Positions 38,071 to 50,945 of a DNA stretch of 64,000 nt are shown here, in pieces. The DNA comes from Lutjanus erythropterus (taxonomy: Eukaryota > Chordata > Actinopteri > Lutjaniformes > Lutjanidae). The stretch spans positions 5,246,751 to 5,310,750 of the forward strand of contig CM034608.1 in assembly GCA_020091685.1 (NCBI GenBank). The letters run 5' to 3'. The notes below the pieces were generated by a model that had not been told where the DNA came from, searched no databases, and saw only the letters and a list, made by a program, of their open reading frames with translations. Every line of letters begins with the position of its first letter. Position 1 is the first letter of the stretch. The translations under genes were made by a program, and so were the position numbers.

Positions 38071-38406
38071 TTGTCTGTGTAGCTTACTTTAGCATTTGGT
38101 CTATCTAACTATAGTTGACGTTTTGTCTTTGTAGCCAACATTCATAGTTGTTCTGGGTGGCAAACTTTAGCAGTTGGTCTGTGTAGCGAACTTTAGCGGT
38201 TAGCCTGTATAAGTAAAGTGAATGTTTGGTCTGTGCAGCTAACTTTAGTGGTTGGTCTTGGTGGCTAACTTTAGCAGTTGGTCTGTGTAGCTAACTTTAG
38301 TGGTTGGTCTATGTAACTAAAGTTAACATTTCGTCTGTGTAGCTAACATTTGCACTTGATTTGTGTAGCTAATATTTGCGGTTGGTCTGTGTAGCAACGT
38401 TAGAAG
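38071..38406 (+). repeat. 26-bp minisatellite, about 13 units
   Basis: The unit is close to TTGGTCTGTGTAGCTAACTTTAGTGG read in two parts (TTGGTCTGTGTAGC, TAACTTTAGTGG). Five successive units from about 38222 to 38351 are exactly 26 bases apart. The outer units are more diverged. The array sits between two blocks rich in GTAACT/ATTACTTTTGGATTACC and AATCTTACTAATAAC, which look like the two sides of a common AT-rich fish repeat ending TTAGTCCCCAATCCTGG. Confidence 0.8.
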
Positions 38407-38570
38407 TTACTGTATGTATTCTAAAATTGTAATCTTACTAATAACCCTTATTTTTCACTAAATGTAACTATAATCTTATTACTACTCATTTCTTATAACT
38501 ATATGGGGATAAAATGACCTTTTCTTGTATTCTAATCCTGTTACATGTAATCCATTAGTCCCCAATCCTG

Positions 38571-41169
38571 GATGTAAGTGTCGACCGATGTGCTGCAACA
38601 CGGGCCAGAAGCTGTCAGGGCTGCAATGCCTCCATGGCTAAACTGAGAATAGTAAAGCATACTCCCTCAACTGAATTCATTCTGTCTCCATGGTAGACGG
38701 TAGTTTTTATTACGGTGGTGCCCTTTTGGTGGTTTCCCCACTTTGGACAAAAGTTCACACAATAAATGACAGCGCAGCAGCAGTATACAGAGTGCAGTGT
38801 AATTTTTTTTTTCAATCTACAGCACTTTATTTTTCATTTTCAAATGTAAATTGAGCAGATTTTTTCAAGTAGTAAATTAATGCTTCTCAGAATGTTTTTT
38901 TTTTTCTAAGCATTAGTTTGTCTGGAGTGGTTGTGTGTGTCCTTGCGTGTGTGTGCAAGCGCATGTGTGGAGGACGAAGGAAGGGTCTTAAAAAAAAAAA
39001 CAACAACTTTGCACCAAGGGCATAAAAGCCACAGTTTCCAGTTACTTCTTTTAGTTTCCACAGGCAAGACGAGCAGGCCTCATGCAAGAGCCACTTGTAG
39101 GAACTGATCTGTTCTTAAGTGGTGCATACGAGCGACTTCAGAAAATCATGCCATTTGACAATTTTCTCACAATTCCCAAGTGTTCTAGATCTGTCTCAGA
39201 GAGGCTGCTATTCTTCACGTGAAGAAAACAAAAACTTGTTTGAATTGAAGACAAACCTGATGCAAAACTCATATTCTGCTCACTAGATCATCATCATTAT
39301 CATGGCTGTAGATTTACTGAGAGCTTTTTTTTTTTTTTTTTTTTGATTTTATGATTTTATTGTCATTTTCCATCACAGCAATTTCTACAGTTCAGTAGGA
39401 TAATTCTCTGACAGCTGCCTCAGGGTCTTCCTGGAGTTTAAAATCATCTTCTGTTTAACACCTGACAGTGTAACATACTACTACTGTAGGCTATAATATG
39501 CTCTTACCTAATACCTCAGTGAATGTCGCATGACTACCTCTCATAATAGTTATGGACTGCTTTGATTTAGAAAGACGAGTCTTAGTGCCTTGTGTCAGAT
39601 CATTATTTTACTGTCTTCTCGGTGCACAGCGCTGCTCTGATCATTGACAGCTGTTAATATTTTCAAATAGTTTCTGGTCTGATAATAAGCACTAACACTG
39701 CTGAATTTGTCTTGTTAAGTTTTTGTCTGCTGGTTTCCAAAACATGACTTGAAGCTTTGCTTTTTCCTTTGGTTATATTTTTGTGAATGAAATTTTCCTT
39801 ATATGGCAGTTTTAGGGGCAATGGTTATGCTAATGATGAAATCTCTGAAGCACGCGCCTCCTCATGAACAGGTGGCTTTCATCAGGCTGAGACGAGTGAT
39901 TGACACTGATCGTCCTTTTTCTTCTTTTTGTCTCTCTGACTCCTGTTGCTTTGCTCTCTCCCTCTTTGTATCTGTCTCTTTCTCTCAATATACAGTTTTT
40001 CTGCAGATCTGAGGAATGTGTCAGTATGGAGGCCAGGCATTACTCTGTGTGTGTGTGTGTGTGTGCGTGTGTGTGAACAACAGTCCTCATCCTCTCTGGA
40101 AGGCCGACAGTTCCTGTGCGTGGGCTTTACAGTGGAATCTGGTTTCCAAGGGTGTGTGTGTGTGTGTGTGTGTTGTTCATCATCACTTCATTCTGTCCGT
40201 TCTCTCAGCCTGTCCCCATTGGCTGTTTCCTGACCAATGGTGTGGCAGCAGGAAGTACAAGCCCCCAACAGCTGCTCTGAAGTCCAGGAAGAAAAAAACA
40301 AGGGCGAGTCAAAGACTGTTTACATGGAGAGAATAAAGCTGTTTGGATCATAGTTAGTCCTGATTGGACGAATCTCTATTATATCAGTGTATATATATTA
40401 TAATAGGAATGCAGTGTTTCTCCAGTACAATAGTTAGTTATGTACACCTGTGTCTGATCAAGACTCTCAATTTAATCTCTTTCTGTTGTCTAGAGGGGTT
40501 TCTGCAGGTCTCAAGAAGTTATGCTGAAACTTTTACAACCTTTTAAGATCATTATCAATTGAATTTAAGACATATTTCATGTCCATACTGGTATACCTTG
40601 TGTAAAGTCCAGAGTTCCTCCACTTTTAATGTTAGCGTACATCCGAGATTGGAGTCGCAGGAGTTAACATTGTTAGTGCAGAGCGGGTCGAGGCTGGACT
40701 TTGGTGAAGTTCTTGATGTAAATACAGAACAGCTTTGGGTGTTTGCTGGTGGCTTTATATGGCGTCTTTATGTTTTTCTGACTTCCTATGTGAAAACATG
40801 CCTTTATACACAAAGTTCTTAATTTGAGCAGTTCTTGCACAAAGTGCAGCAGGCTTCAATTTTGTTTTCAACAGGCCTCAACCAAGCAGTAAATATGCTG
40901 TTCTCGAGCTAGGTCTCACTGAACTCTCATTTACCTATATTATTTAAAATTAATATAATCAGAAACTATTTTAACTTGACTTCTAGAAGTTTGCATCAGT
41001 GGTTATTGGTTCCATGATGGTTTTGTTTTGTTGTTGTTACAGTATGATCAATAGGACTTTTCCCAAAAACACATTTATAAGCAACACTGAAGTTAATGTA
41101 ACTCTAGAAATGTAACTTAAATTTTACAATTCAATCATTTTTTAAGATCAAAGATACATTTTAAGGCCT
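38571..41169. other. Intron, no gene seen
   Basis: T-run at 39327-39343, short GT runs at 40048-40072 and 40152-40174. See the separate entry for the repeat-poor pieces at 39.8-40.4 kb. Confidence 0.5.
39790..40370. promoter_or_regulatory. Unique-looking blocks split by GT microsatellites
   Basis: Two repeat-poor pieces (39800-39925 and 40195-40370) carry motif-like features: a GCTAATGATGAAAT stretch near 39829, CCATTGG and CCAATGG at about 40217-40240, the E-box CAGCTG near 40269, and a forkhead-like TGTTTAC near 40317. (GT)n runs near 40050 and 40153 separate them. Regulatory function is inference. Confidence 0.18.
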
Positions 41170-41560
41170 AAACTTTAGATGACTGGACTTTAGACTTTTT
41201 AAGGATGCATGGAAACCCTGAAATTAAAATATTGTAACCGAAAAGTCCAGATAAAAAAGCAACCATATGTCCTGCCAATGGATGGATGGATGGGCACAAA
41301 ACACATATGTGTATGGAACAATGTGTTAAACTCTACGTCATTATAATTTTGTGGGAAACACAATATGACCTTATGAAAAAAAAAAATATATTTAATTTGA
41401 CATGTTACTTTTTCAATTTTGCCCAGACTGAAGTATCTCAGCAACTACTGGATGGATGGATGGATGGATGGATGGATGGATGGGCACAAAATTTTGTACA
41501 TTCATGGTCCCCAGAGATCGATTAGACTATTTAAGGACCCATGGAAACCCTGAAAAATTA
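41170..41560. repeat. GGATGGAT-type fish repeat with internal duplication, copy 1
   Basis: CCATGGAAACCCTGAA (variant at 41210 and 41549), ATGGATGGATGGGCACAAAA (41284 and 41473), and AAGTATCTCAGCAACTACTGG (41431) show the unit is present about one and a half times in tandem. The (GGAT)n at 41450-41483 grew out of the ACTGGATGGAT motif of the repeat. AACAATGTGTTAAACTCTAC and ACACAATATGACCTTATGAA recur at 43192 and 43236. Confidence 0.65.
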
Positions 41561-43179
41561 AAATATTGTACTCAAAAACTCCACTCAAGAGTGCATCAAG
41601 TCATAAGTTTGAATCTGTAGTCATTTAATGATAATGAACAAAAAATAAAATAAACAATGTAATTTAAGTTGTCTGTTTACTACTCCATATCCTGCCTTTG
41701 ATCTACATCAGGTCATTGATTGTTATCCGGATAACCTCCCATAATACTTAGTAAAGTAACTTGTGTGACAGAATTAAGCATGACTACAGTGACCTCTGTG
41801 AAGCTTTGAAAAAAAAAAAAAACAACAAAACTGATGAAACTGAAACATTATCCAACATGACATCGGAACAACAGTTCCATAGATTTCCTGACCTTTCACA
41901 CACCTGTACCCTACTGCACACCACAGCTGCTTTTCCTTCTCTTTTTGCAGCCATCAGGTAACCGACCTGCTGTGCTGCACATGTGACCTTATGCTGATTA
42001 TAATGTCAAAAGTTTTGTACCTTTGCATGTTTCCACATAGTGAATGAGTCAACACCACAGAGACAAGAGCATGTGTCCATGTGATAGTTGTGTGAATGGC
42101 AAAGTGAACTGTGTGAAATAAAAAACAGGAAGCAAAAATACATCAAATCAGCGGAGAAACTGGCAACTTTGATGTATATGTATTATTGTTATGATAAAAC
42201 TGGATGGAGATTTTTTTTTTAAACATGCCATATAAAAAAAAACACATGCCTGTTCTTTTACTGAAGACAGTTACTCACCTTTATATGCAGCCACTCCAAC
42301 AGGCCAAAAATAAAGAAAAAGGGAGTGGAGGTGTGTCTGCCTGTCGATCTGTCCATCATAAATACCTCTACCCTTACATCCTTCCATCCTGTGCATCTTT
42401 GTGTGTGGCGAGATGTTCCACTCACAGCTGCTCTCCAGCTCTGAACACACACACACACATACACACACACACTGATCCAGCTGCTCGTTGCTCTCAGGAG
42501 ACCGTCAGCCGACGTTTAGTCTCATTTGCCGGCCTCACAGATCGACACTTTATTTTATTTTACTATCGATCACAAACTAAACACACTGCTGGGCTTACTT
42601 ATGCTGCGTGTGTGTTTATGCATCAGCTTTGACAGCTAACAGTTTGTGTGCATGTGTGGTATCCATTATATGAACATTCTGAGTGTCAGGACCACCCGTT
42701 ATCACAGTGATGTGATGCAGCTACTGGCTTCTTTTAGTGACAGTCAGAGAGAAATAGACACTCTTTTTAATGACTCACAGAATTAGGTGACTATTTCATT
42801 TGAAAGCAAAAATATAGTTCTAAATTGAGGTAAAAATGAGTCAGACTGTTCAGTCCAGTGAAATAACTCAACCCAAATCATAGACTTTTTGTTTTTGGCA
42901 CTTTATTGATTCCTGAGGGGAAGTGCTATAGCTGTGCATGAGAGAGTTCTCTTCACTTGATGATAATGATGATTATGGTGTGTAGATATGAATATATTGT
43001 GTGTTCCACCACCGTGGTATCATAGGCATGGAACATGGATGGATTCTCGTGAACATCATCGAGCTGATCCCCTCATCTGAACTTCTAATCCAATTATTCT
43101 GTGTGTGTCTGTGTGAGAGCTGAGCTAGCTCAGGGTCTTGACTACTACCCCACTGGGTCAACAGAACTGCACAGACAGC
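41561..43179. other. Intron, no gene seen
   Basis: CA runs near 42443-42472 explain the frames there. Nothing else recognised. Confidence 0.5.
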
Positions 43180-43790
43180 AACATGTGTAAGGAACAATGT
43201 GTTAAAGTGTATGTCCTTATGATTTTTGTGAGAAACACAATATGACCTTATGAAACAAAGATCTTTTTATTTTGTTTGGCAGGTTACTTGACTAACGGTA
43301 ACAATGATATGTTACCATTAAACTACTGGGGCTCTGGGAAAAGGAATGTTGCTCACTCAGTGGACCACTTTTGCCCAGATTGAAGTATCTCAACAACTAC
43401 TGGGTGGATGGATGGATGTGTGGACATTAAATTTTGCACATCCATGATTCCCAGAGGTCAGGATGAATTCTTATGACCTTTTTCTGGATCTTCATCTCAT
43501 GATATTTATGTTTTTTAGTGAAATATCTCTACAGCTATTTGATGAATAACGTCAGTGATTTTTGATTTTCTGGCACCATATGGCTTATGACTGAACACTT
43601 GAAAAGCTAATGACATTCCCATCAGCCTCAGCTGTACTTAAGTTACTACTGGAACTGGCTAAACTTAGATGATACACATGTTAAATATTATACTTGTGTT
43701 AGGATGTATTTGTGTGACCAGTGTGGTATGTCCTTGCTACAGAGAAGCATGTTAGCATTGTGATTGTCGCTTCTGTCACTTAGGTCACAT
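43180..43790. repeat. GGATGGAT-type fish repeat, copy 2
   Basis: It shares GGAACAATGTGTTAAA and AACACAATATGACCTTATGA with copy 1, then has AAGTATCTCAACAACTACTG, CATGATTCCCAGAGGTCAGG, CTAATGACATTCCCATCAGC and CATGTTAGCATTGTGATTGT in the order of the known dispersed repeat. It is longer than copy 1 at the 3' side. Confidence 0.65.
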
Positions 43791-44123
43791 AACTTGTGTA
43801 TTGTGACATTTTCATTTTACCCCAAACCATTACCTTTTCATAAACCTAACTAGGGAAAATAAAAGGACAGGACATTACATCACTAGAGAATATTCTATGC
43901 TCTGACTCTGGTGCCAGGGCTATTGAAGCCTATGGGAGATGCATGGGGAAGCACACTAAAACCTGGTGTATCTGTGTTGTAGGTCCCTTGCTGAAGTAAA
44001 GTTTCTAAATGAGGAAAGAACAAATCACAGCGAATAGCATACTGACTGATTTTTCGAGTTGCGTGCATTTATATATTTGGTGTTGGTTTCCAGATAGTAT
44101 GACTGACATTGCATCTACCATAA

Positions 44124-44629
44124 CAGCTATTTCACACCACATGCAGCATATGTCTGCAGCACATCTGATGTAGCACATCAAGCTGCGTGTCATTTTACCC
44201 ACAGAACCGACTCCATTCATGTTTTGATCTTAGTTTGGAAAATGTTCAAGGAAAGCTCCAACAGTGACGGCAGCAGCACACCAAATGACATGTTTTATAT
44301 GGCTGTAAGGAAAAAGGAAAAGTACATATTCATGTTTGTTGTTCGGCCAGGAAAAATGCAGGAAACACAAGTATGATTTAAAAAAATCAGACAATGTTTA
44401 GGCCATTATTTTAAAGCATTTTTAAATAGTTTAAACACTGTTGTGTGCTGCAGCAAGCTTGCAGCATGCAGAAAAATACAACACTATTATATATTTGCTG
44501 CATGCTGCAAGCCTGCTGCAGCTGCATTTGCATCTGATGTAAATGCACGTAATCGGCTGCTACTGATGTTGTGCAGCAGACGTACAGCAGTTGTGCTGCA
44601 TACAAGCTGCATGTAGTGTAAAATGGCAG
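44124..44629. mobile_element. PIF/Harbinger-type MITE with internal hairpin
   Basis: The ends are inverted repeats: the left end CAGCTATTTCACACCACATG and the reverse complement of the right end, CTGCCATTTTACACTACATG, match at most positions and both continue GCAGC. The trinucleotide TAA flanks both sides (44121-44123 and 44630-44632), as expected for the PIF/Harbinger superfamily (TWA target duplication). Inside, 44447-44475 and 44494-44522 form a near-perfect 29-bp hairpin built from GCTGCA words, with about 18 bases of loop. 506 bases, no coding capacity. Confidence 0.7.
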
Positions 44630-45360
44630 TAAGCATCGATAGAACTGGCACCAAAGTCATAGAATAGCGTAGAATGTTCTACAGTGGTGAAATGTCCCAT
44701 CGTACTTTTTTTTAGTTTGCTTGAACCGAACCAGGTTGTTTAGTGCCTCACCAAACTGTGACCTTTTCACAGCTTTAACCATGTTTAAAATCATGTGACT
44801 TATATAATGTACTTAAGGTCTGGAATGCCTGTTGCTGGTACTCTGCACCAGTTATATGTCATCATTGGCAACTGACATATTCTGTCATCCAGACGTCCCA
44901 TGCACTTCTCATTAGCTGGCAGACGTGATGCATTTTTTCTTTCTTTTACTTTTTCTTTTTTTTTTTTTTTTGTTGCAGATTGTGACCTTCTGCCAAGGTG
45001 CAGTTTTCAACCGTTTCCACATTTTATGCAAAATTTTCAAGGCAGGATTTATGTGTAGTGTGGTACTTTGCAAAATGGCATCAGTTTGACCTAAGGATCT
45101 GAAAACGCATTACTGCAATATGTGTTTCGTTGTGAAAAGCAAAGCATTGAGAGGAAAGCCTTTGTGCTTTGTGTATGGGTGGAGTTACTCGGTTGTTAAA
45201 AGGGTCAAATAATTTGATCAATTCATGCAGCCAACAAATCAGTGTTTGTTTAACAAGTTCTCATCAGGCATGGTGGAGGCAAACCAGGGAGCTACTCTCT
45301 ATATCTGTCAGTGATGTTAACCCTCTCCCCTCTCTGATGTGTCTAACATCAAACAGTATG

Positions 45361-45403
<43 letters not shown>

Positions 45404-45480
45404 AGAAACTGCGAGTGAAGTACAACAGCTGGTAACAGACACAGAACAGAACTGAGCTGTCACGCCTACACTACAGAGCT

Positions 45481-45511
<31 letters not shown>
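45361..45511. repeat. (CT)n/(CA)n microsatellites
   Basis: CT run passing into CA at 45361-45404, and CA at 45482-45511. The 137-codon minus-strand frame at 45471-45884 starts in this region and is not supported as a gene. Confidence 0.9.
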
Positions 45512-45514
<3 letters not shown>

Positions 45515-45869
45515 TGCCAAAACTTAAATACACACACATTGATGCATACACTAACAAGTAATGCATCTGTGTGTTTTTGCACTGACTCTCACTCACACAC
45601 ACACTCTCTCTCTCACACACACACGTACATAAACCAGTCTTGATGCATGAGATTTGGGCAAGCAAGCTGATATTTTTCATGTGTGTTTCCTTCATCAGAG
45701 CTGCGTTCTGCAGGACCTCTCTTGAATTCTTATCTGTGACAGATGAAGCAACAACTTCCTGGATCCCACAGGCCTTGAACCTCCTTTGAATGAGAAAGAC
45801 ATGCAACCTCGTCCTTGGACATTTCTGAACATGACTGTTTATGTATGGCCTTAAAAGTAAAAAGATTAA

Positions 45870-46030
45870 GTAATTGTTTTGCAAGTCCTAAATCAAGTTA
45901 GAAGACCTAAACTTTGCGTTTCAGGTCCTGAGCAAGTCATAATTTACTCTTCACCAGATGTACAGCCATTTTAACGGCAGAGCCTCCTCAACTTAGAGTT
46001 CTACAAATGTTGTTAAGACAGATACAGCAA
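45870..46030. repeat. CAAGTC-type repeat, copy 3 (fragment)
   Basis: GCAAGTCCTAAATCAAG, TGAGCAAGTCATAATTTAC and CATTTTAACGGCAGAGCCTC followed by CTCAACTTAGAGTTCT match the right-hand part of copy 2. Confidence 0.5.
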
Positions 46031-46138
46031 CAAGTCATCAGGCATAGTACATGGACAGTAAATATACAGATCGAAAATTAAAATATCTGAGGATATAGAG
46101 AATATATACAAGAATAAACAGTACTAAAATGTAAAAAT

Positions 46139-46978
46139 CAGTGCTGGAAAGAGTACTGAAAATCTGTACTAAAGTACAAGTACTGTTACATTTCTAAAAT
46201 ATTACTCAATTACAAATAAAAGTGCTGGTGTTAGAAAAATATTTGAGTAAAAGTACAAAGTACTCATCTCAAAAACTAGTCAGAGTATTAGTTACGTTGG
46301 TCCCATAATTTCACGTAAATAGGTTGTAATTATCAAGTAATATATTTTAAATTTCTCAGAAATTGCCCACAAATTACATGGATAATAATGTGATGATTAG
46401 CCGTTTTCACATAGAGGGTGGTAATTACCAAGTAACACGTTAAATTTGCTGTTAACTTCAAAGAAAGAAAGAACCCTATTTACCATTAAGTTATGGGACC
46501 TAGAAACTGAACTGTTATCTTACTTTTTAATCATTCAGGATTATCAATAGAAGATATTCTTTGTTCATTTTTTTCCTCATTTTAAGTTTTAGTTTGCCTA
46601 CTCATCAAACGGTTCCACCAGACAAAACAATGATGATGTAGGCACAGTAACTGCCATTTATAGACTATAGATTAAATATTCAGTAGTTTTTCATCCATAC
46701 ATCCTGGTTTTCATTGGCCTGTTTGCAATCACATCACCTGACTGGCAACAAAAATACAAATGAAAGTCATGGACATTAATTCAACTTGTCCTTGGTACTC
46801 AGTAATTATGATTTTTGAAAGTAACTAAGTAGATTACATGGTGTAATTAATACTTAATTACAAGTAAGAGTACAGACTTGAAAATCTACTCATAAAACTA
46901 CAAGTACCTCCCCCTGAAAAAACTGCTTAATTACAGTAACTTTAGTATTTGTAATTAGTTACTTCTGCCCCCAGTAAA
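46139..46978. mobile_element. MITE-like repeat, GTACTxAAAGTAC ends
   Basis: Begins AGTGCTGGAAAGAGTACTGA with GTACTAAAGTACAAGTACTG and ends GTAATTAGTTACTTCTGCCC, CCAGT. Both ends contain variants of AGTAAAAGTACA and ACTAAAGT in opposite senses. It matches a common fish repeat by memory. About 840 bases; the centre (46500-46760) shows no coding sequence. Confidence 0.5.
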
Positions 46979-48139
46979 AGTATTCAAGAGTAATACACAA
47001 GGATGCACTACACAAAATATAAAATACAAGTAATATACCAGAATACTGTACAAAAATAGGATAATCAATAATAATATTCACAATAATAAAGTTGTGAAAG
47101 TTGTTGCATCTCTGTTGAAAATTTTCAATCCAATTTAGTTTTTGTTGACCATCATGTAGTTTTTGTACATAAATCAGATTATCTTTATTATAATTTTTTT
47201 CATTAGTTCTTCATGGTTCTCTCCTGCTGCTCGATTTGGATGCTGCTGGACTGGTTCAAACAAAGTGGTAACTTTGCTAACATGACAACACTCAGACTTT
47301 GCATACTGCAAGTCAAACTATCTGGGAAGTTCAAACAACTGCGGAAACTCCAGTGTATCTGACTTGTGCTAAATATTACTAAAGTGCTACTGAAGTAAAC
47401 AGTACATGTGAACACAACATTATGCCTTAAAGACCCCGAAAACTTACACTCTCACTCAGTTTGTTTCTGACTGACAGGGTTAAGGTTGGAACACTTTTTT
47501 TTTTCCCTGAGAAAGTTAGAACATTCCTGCTTATTTCATGTGAGAGATTTCTATATTTGGGCTCCTCTCACTGAACTTGGCAAGTCTCTGTTAGAAAAAG
47601 GTTGTGTCTGTCACATACGTACTTGTGCACCAATCAGAACATGGCAATATTTCATCAAAATGCAAGGCCTGTTGCATGGTTATTTGCTTATGTTGCCAGG
47701 CTCCTGTCAATCAAATGTGATCTAACTACATTCACATAGTTCTGAAAAAGCAGTCTGCATTTCTGAGTGTGAAATCCTATGGCTGTTTTCCCCCAAAACT
47801 TATATATAATATAGTCTGCAACTTTTTCAAAAAAGAAAAAAACAATGTATAGACTCATAAATATAATCCCGTAAATCACTCAAGTGTGTGGTGGTGTCAA
47901 TTTTAGTCAGTATTTCCATATTTTTCTCATTATATTGCTGTGCTAGGAACATTTCACCAACCCAAAAGTTTCATATTTGATGTCCTGATGTGTTAATAAT
48001 TCAAATTTGGGCTTGAGCGTGATCTGCTCAGATTTTGGCGCTCGAAGGTCATTGTGGCCTCGCAAAACTGTCCATAACTCAAGAATAAGTATGCAAATTA
48101 TGACAGAAGTTCAGACAAATGTCTCACAGGATGCTAGCA
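46979..48139. other. Intron, no gene seen
   Basis: AT-rich, no element recognised. Confidence 0.5.
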
Positions 48140-48270
48140 GTGCTGGAGAATAACATGTAATTTAATAACAAAATAAATGCAATTGTGGTCCGTTACAGTT
48201 ACTGCGAGAGAATATTATGTTATTAAGCTAAAGTTACTAATCTAAATGTGGGCGATTACAAGGGGGATAC
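48140..48270. repeat. AT-rich fish repeat fragment (CAGTGCTGGAGAATAAC)
   Basis: CAGTGCTGGAGAATAACATG, ACAGTTACTG and TACTAATCTAAATGTGGGCG then GATTACAAGGGGGATACATC are phrases of a dispersed teleost repeat. Confidence 0.45.
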
Positions 48271-48984
48271 ATCCAGATATTCTTTTCTGGCTGCCTGGTT
48301 GAGATCTGCACTCTACTGATTGCATCCTTCTAGTTGCTTCCTTGGTCATGAATATATATTCTATATATTGTCCAAAGCAACCAGACTCCTATGACAAAAA
48401 ACAGCAGTTTTACCTCACAGAATCACAGGGGTTGCTGGTCTACCACTGCCCTGATTAGCTAGTTTGTTTGTGTTACTTAAGTTTTAAAGGTTTATTTAAG
48501 TTTCACTCTGCACACCCCCTCTTCGAAAAAGCCAGACTGTACCTTTATATTTGAAACAAAAGTTTTAGGGGGCTTCATTAATTCTCTTCTCACTGGATGT
48601 GGGAATACTAACTTTGCACTGACCATTTCCCCATTCACTTCAATGTAGATTTCCTCCTTGAACCTGCCTGTAGTGGACATTAGACTACCTGCAGCTGATC
48701 ATACTTGACCACTGACTTTAATAACTTTGTCACTGAAAGCAGCTGCCTGCTGCGGCAGAAAACGGCCCAATGAGAGCGGTGAGAGTGAACCGCGACAGTA
48801 AAGTTTCAGATTTGTTGCTCAGAAACAAGAATACAGTACAAGGTTTTTTTTTTTCTACCCTCCTGTCTGTGTTTGTTCCTGGTTATAATGACTAAAATGT
48901 ATCCACAACTACAAAGTAAAGGCAGCTGGGACTGAGGCATTATGGGAGTGATCAGTTCAAGATGGCACAACAGGGAGGCCTATT

Positions 48985-49965
48985 TTTCATTCTCTTTTCA
49001 TCTCTCTTTTCATCTCTAAATATAAGTCTGTCTCTCCATCTATCATTCATTCACTTCCTGTCTCATCCCCTTTCTCCCCCTTCCTTCCTTTCTTTCTTTC
49101 TTTTGTCTTTGCCTCCGTCAGTGTTTGACCCGTTCTTTTCCTCCCAGTGTCTCTGCTTCCATCTCCTCTTACTCTCTTCCCTTTATTTATCACCTCTTCT
49201 CTCCTCTGTCCTTCTCTTCTTCACTCTTACCCTCTTTCCTTCCAGTCTTAATTGACGCCTCTTTTCTACTCTTTTCCACTCTTTATGCCTACCCTTTCCT
49301 TCCTCTGTCTTTTCATCTCTAACTCACTCCTTCATTCTCCCCTCCTTCTTCTCTTTTTCTGTCATCCTCTTCTTTCTTATCATTCCTTTCCCCCTCCCTA
49401 TCCACCCCCACCAACCACTGACTCCTATCCTTTTACTTCTTTCCTTTGCTTTCCTTTCCTACCTATCCACCATCTTTCATTCTCATTCTTTCACACTCCC
49501 CCACATCTTCTTTTTTCCCATAATTCCTCTCTTCCCTCCCTTTTTACTTGTCTGTTCTGTTTTACTTCTCTCTTTCTTATCTTCCCTTTTTCCGCTTCCC
49601 CTTACCCCCATCAACCACTGTCACCTACCTTTTTCCTTTCCTTTCCTTTCCTTTCCTTTCCTTTCCACCATTGTTAATTCTTTTGTGCCCTCTTTCTCAT
49701 CTTACCTTTGCAACCTCCACATCCCCATTTTCCTCTCTCACCACCTGTCTCCTTCCTTACCTATTTCCCTCCCTCCTTGCCGCCCCTTCTTTCCCCTCCT
49801 CTCTTCTTCTCTCCACTTATGTTCTTCTCTCCCCTTTTAACCTCTTTCATTCCCCACTTACTTGTCTCTCCAGTTTTGTTTCCATACTTCCTACCTTTCT
49901 CTATTTCCTCCCTCTAAACTACCCCCCCATCCTTCTCACCCCCCCTTCTTGTCCTCGTTCTAATT
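48985..49965. repeat. 1-kb polypyrimidine (C/T) stretch
   Basis: Nearly a kilobase in which the + strand is overwhelmingly C and T, with a pure (CTTTC)n run at 49634-49666 and CTCTTCTCTCC-type words elsewhere. It is not one simple repeat. The overlapping open frames (up to 150 codons in three frames) consist of Ser/Phe/Leu/Pro and are compositional artefacts. Purine-pyrimidine asymmetry of this length can form triplex DNA. Confidence 0.9.
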
Positions 49966-50484
49966 GCGTGCAGGAAGCTGCCAGATATTGTGAGGTGTAA
50001 TGTGCTGTCTGATTCCTCTCTTAGTGTTCTTAAATGATCGCTATTTATTTGTCAAGCCAAGCGTTGAACGCTAATTAAGGAGAAATGCTTTGAACTGCCG
50101 TGTGTGTGTGTGATTGGTGTGTTTGAGTGAAGTGTGTGTTATTGTGTGTGTGTGTGTAGAGCAGTTAGAAGATGGAGGAAGTTGTCATTGGCGAGTCGAT
50201 CCCTCGCTGCTTCGAGTGCGGCTGCTGATGTGTGTGTGTTTGCTGTTATCTGTCCCTGAGGTTTTTCTTGCTCTGACATCATTCTAAATAGACCCACACA
50301 CACACACACACATACACACACACAAAGCAGCTGGTGTTTCACACCCTCCAGTGTGTGGATATGATTGGCCGTTTTCTTTGTGTTGTCATGATGGTTTTGC
50401 GACTTGATTGGCTGTATCAGTCTTTAACTTTGATAGTGTCAGATAATTAGCTCATTCTGTAGCCTATCTTGGATGTAATTGGTT

Positions 50485-50945
50485 GTTTTAACCACAGACT
50501 GTATAAAACTTAGACGTAGTCTCGATGACATCACCATAGTTTTCTGAAGAGCCACTGTGAAGCCAACAGTGTTGTGGCTCTGGCTGTCACCATCTTGGAT
50601 GTGGGAGCATGGGTGGAGCTGAGGCAGCCGAATGAAGCGGCTAGCTAATGGCTACTTGTGGCAGCATTCACCTGTCACTCAAAAAGTGCCTGCCCTTCAT
50701 TATGCATAACTTAAAAAGGTGACTTAGATAAAAAGTCACCTCCTGGACAGATGTCATGAACAGGGAAATTAGCTAAAGAGACCACTTTTTGTACCAGGCT
50801 ACAAACATGTTTATTTTTGCTGTAAAATTGGGCATTTTAATATGGATTGCTATACGGATTGGTTAAAGTGGCTTGCAGTTTTTGGTGCTTCCGTGCTGGC
50901 TTCATTTTTCAGCTTTGGACGTTGTCGCTAATTGTCTTTGTTATT
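50485..50945 (+). repeat. Teleost interspersed repeat (ACAGACTGTATAAAA ... GCTTCATTTTTCAGC)
   Basis: The order CACAGACTGTATAAAACTTA, GTGACATC-like segment, GTCACCATCTTGGATGTGGG, TTTTGTACCAGGCTACAAAC, GTAAAATTGGGCATTTTAAT, GCTTCCGTGCTGGCTTCATT, TTTCAGCTTTGGACGTTGTC matches a dispersed repeat known to me from many percomorph introns. The family name is not known to me. It looks near full length but diverged. Confidence 0.6.

Noticed and set aside
49252-50000. Open frames of 141 and 150 codons
   Set aside because: They are compositional artefacts of the C/T-only stretch: Ser, Phe, Leu and Pro in all three frames.
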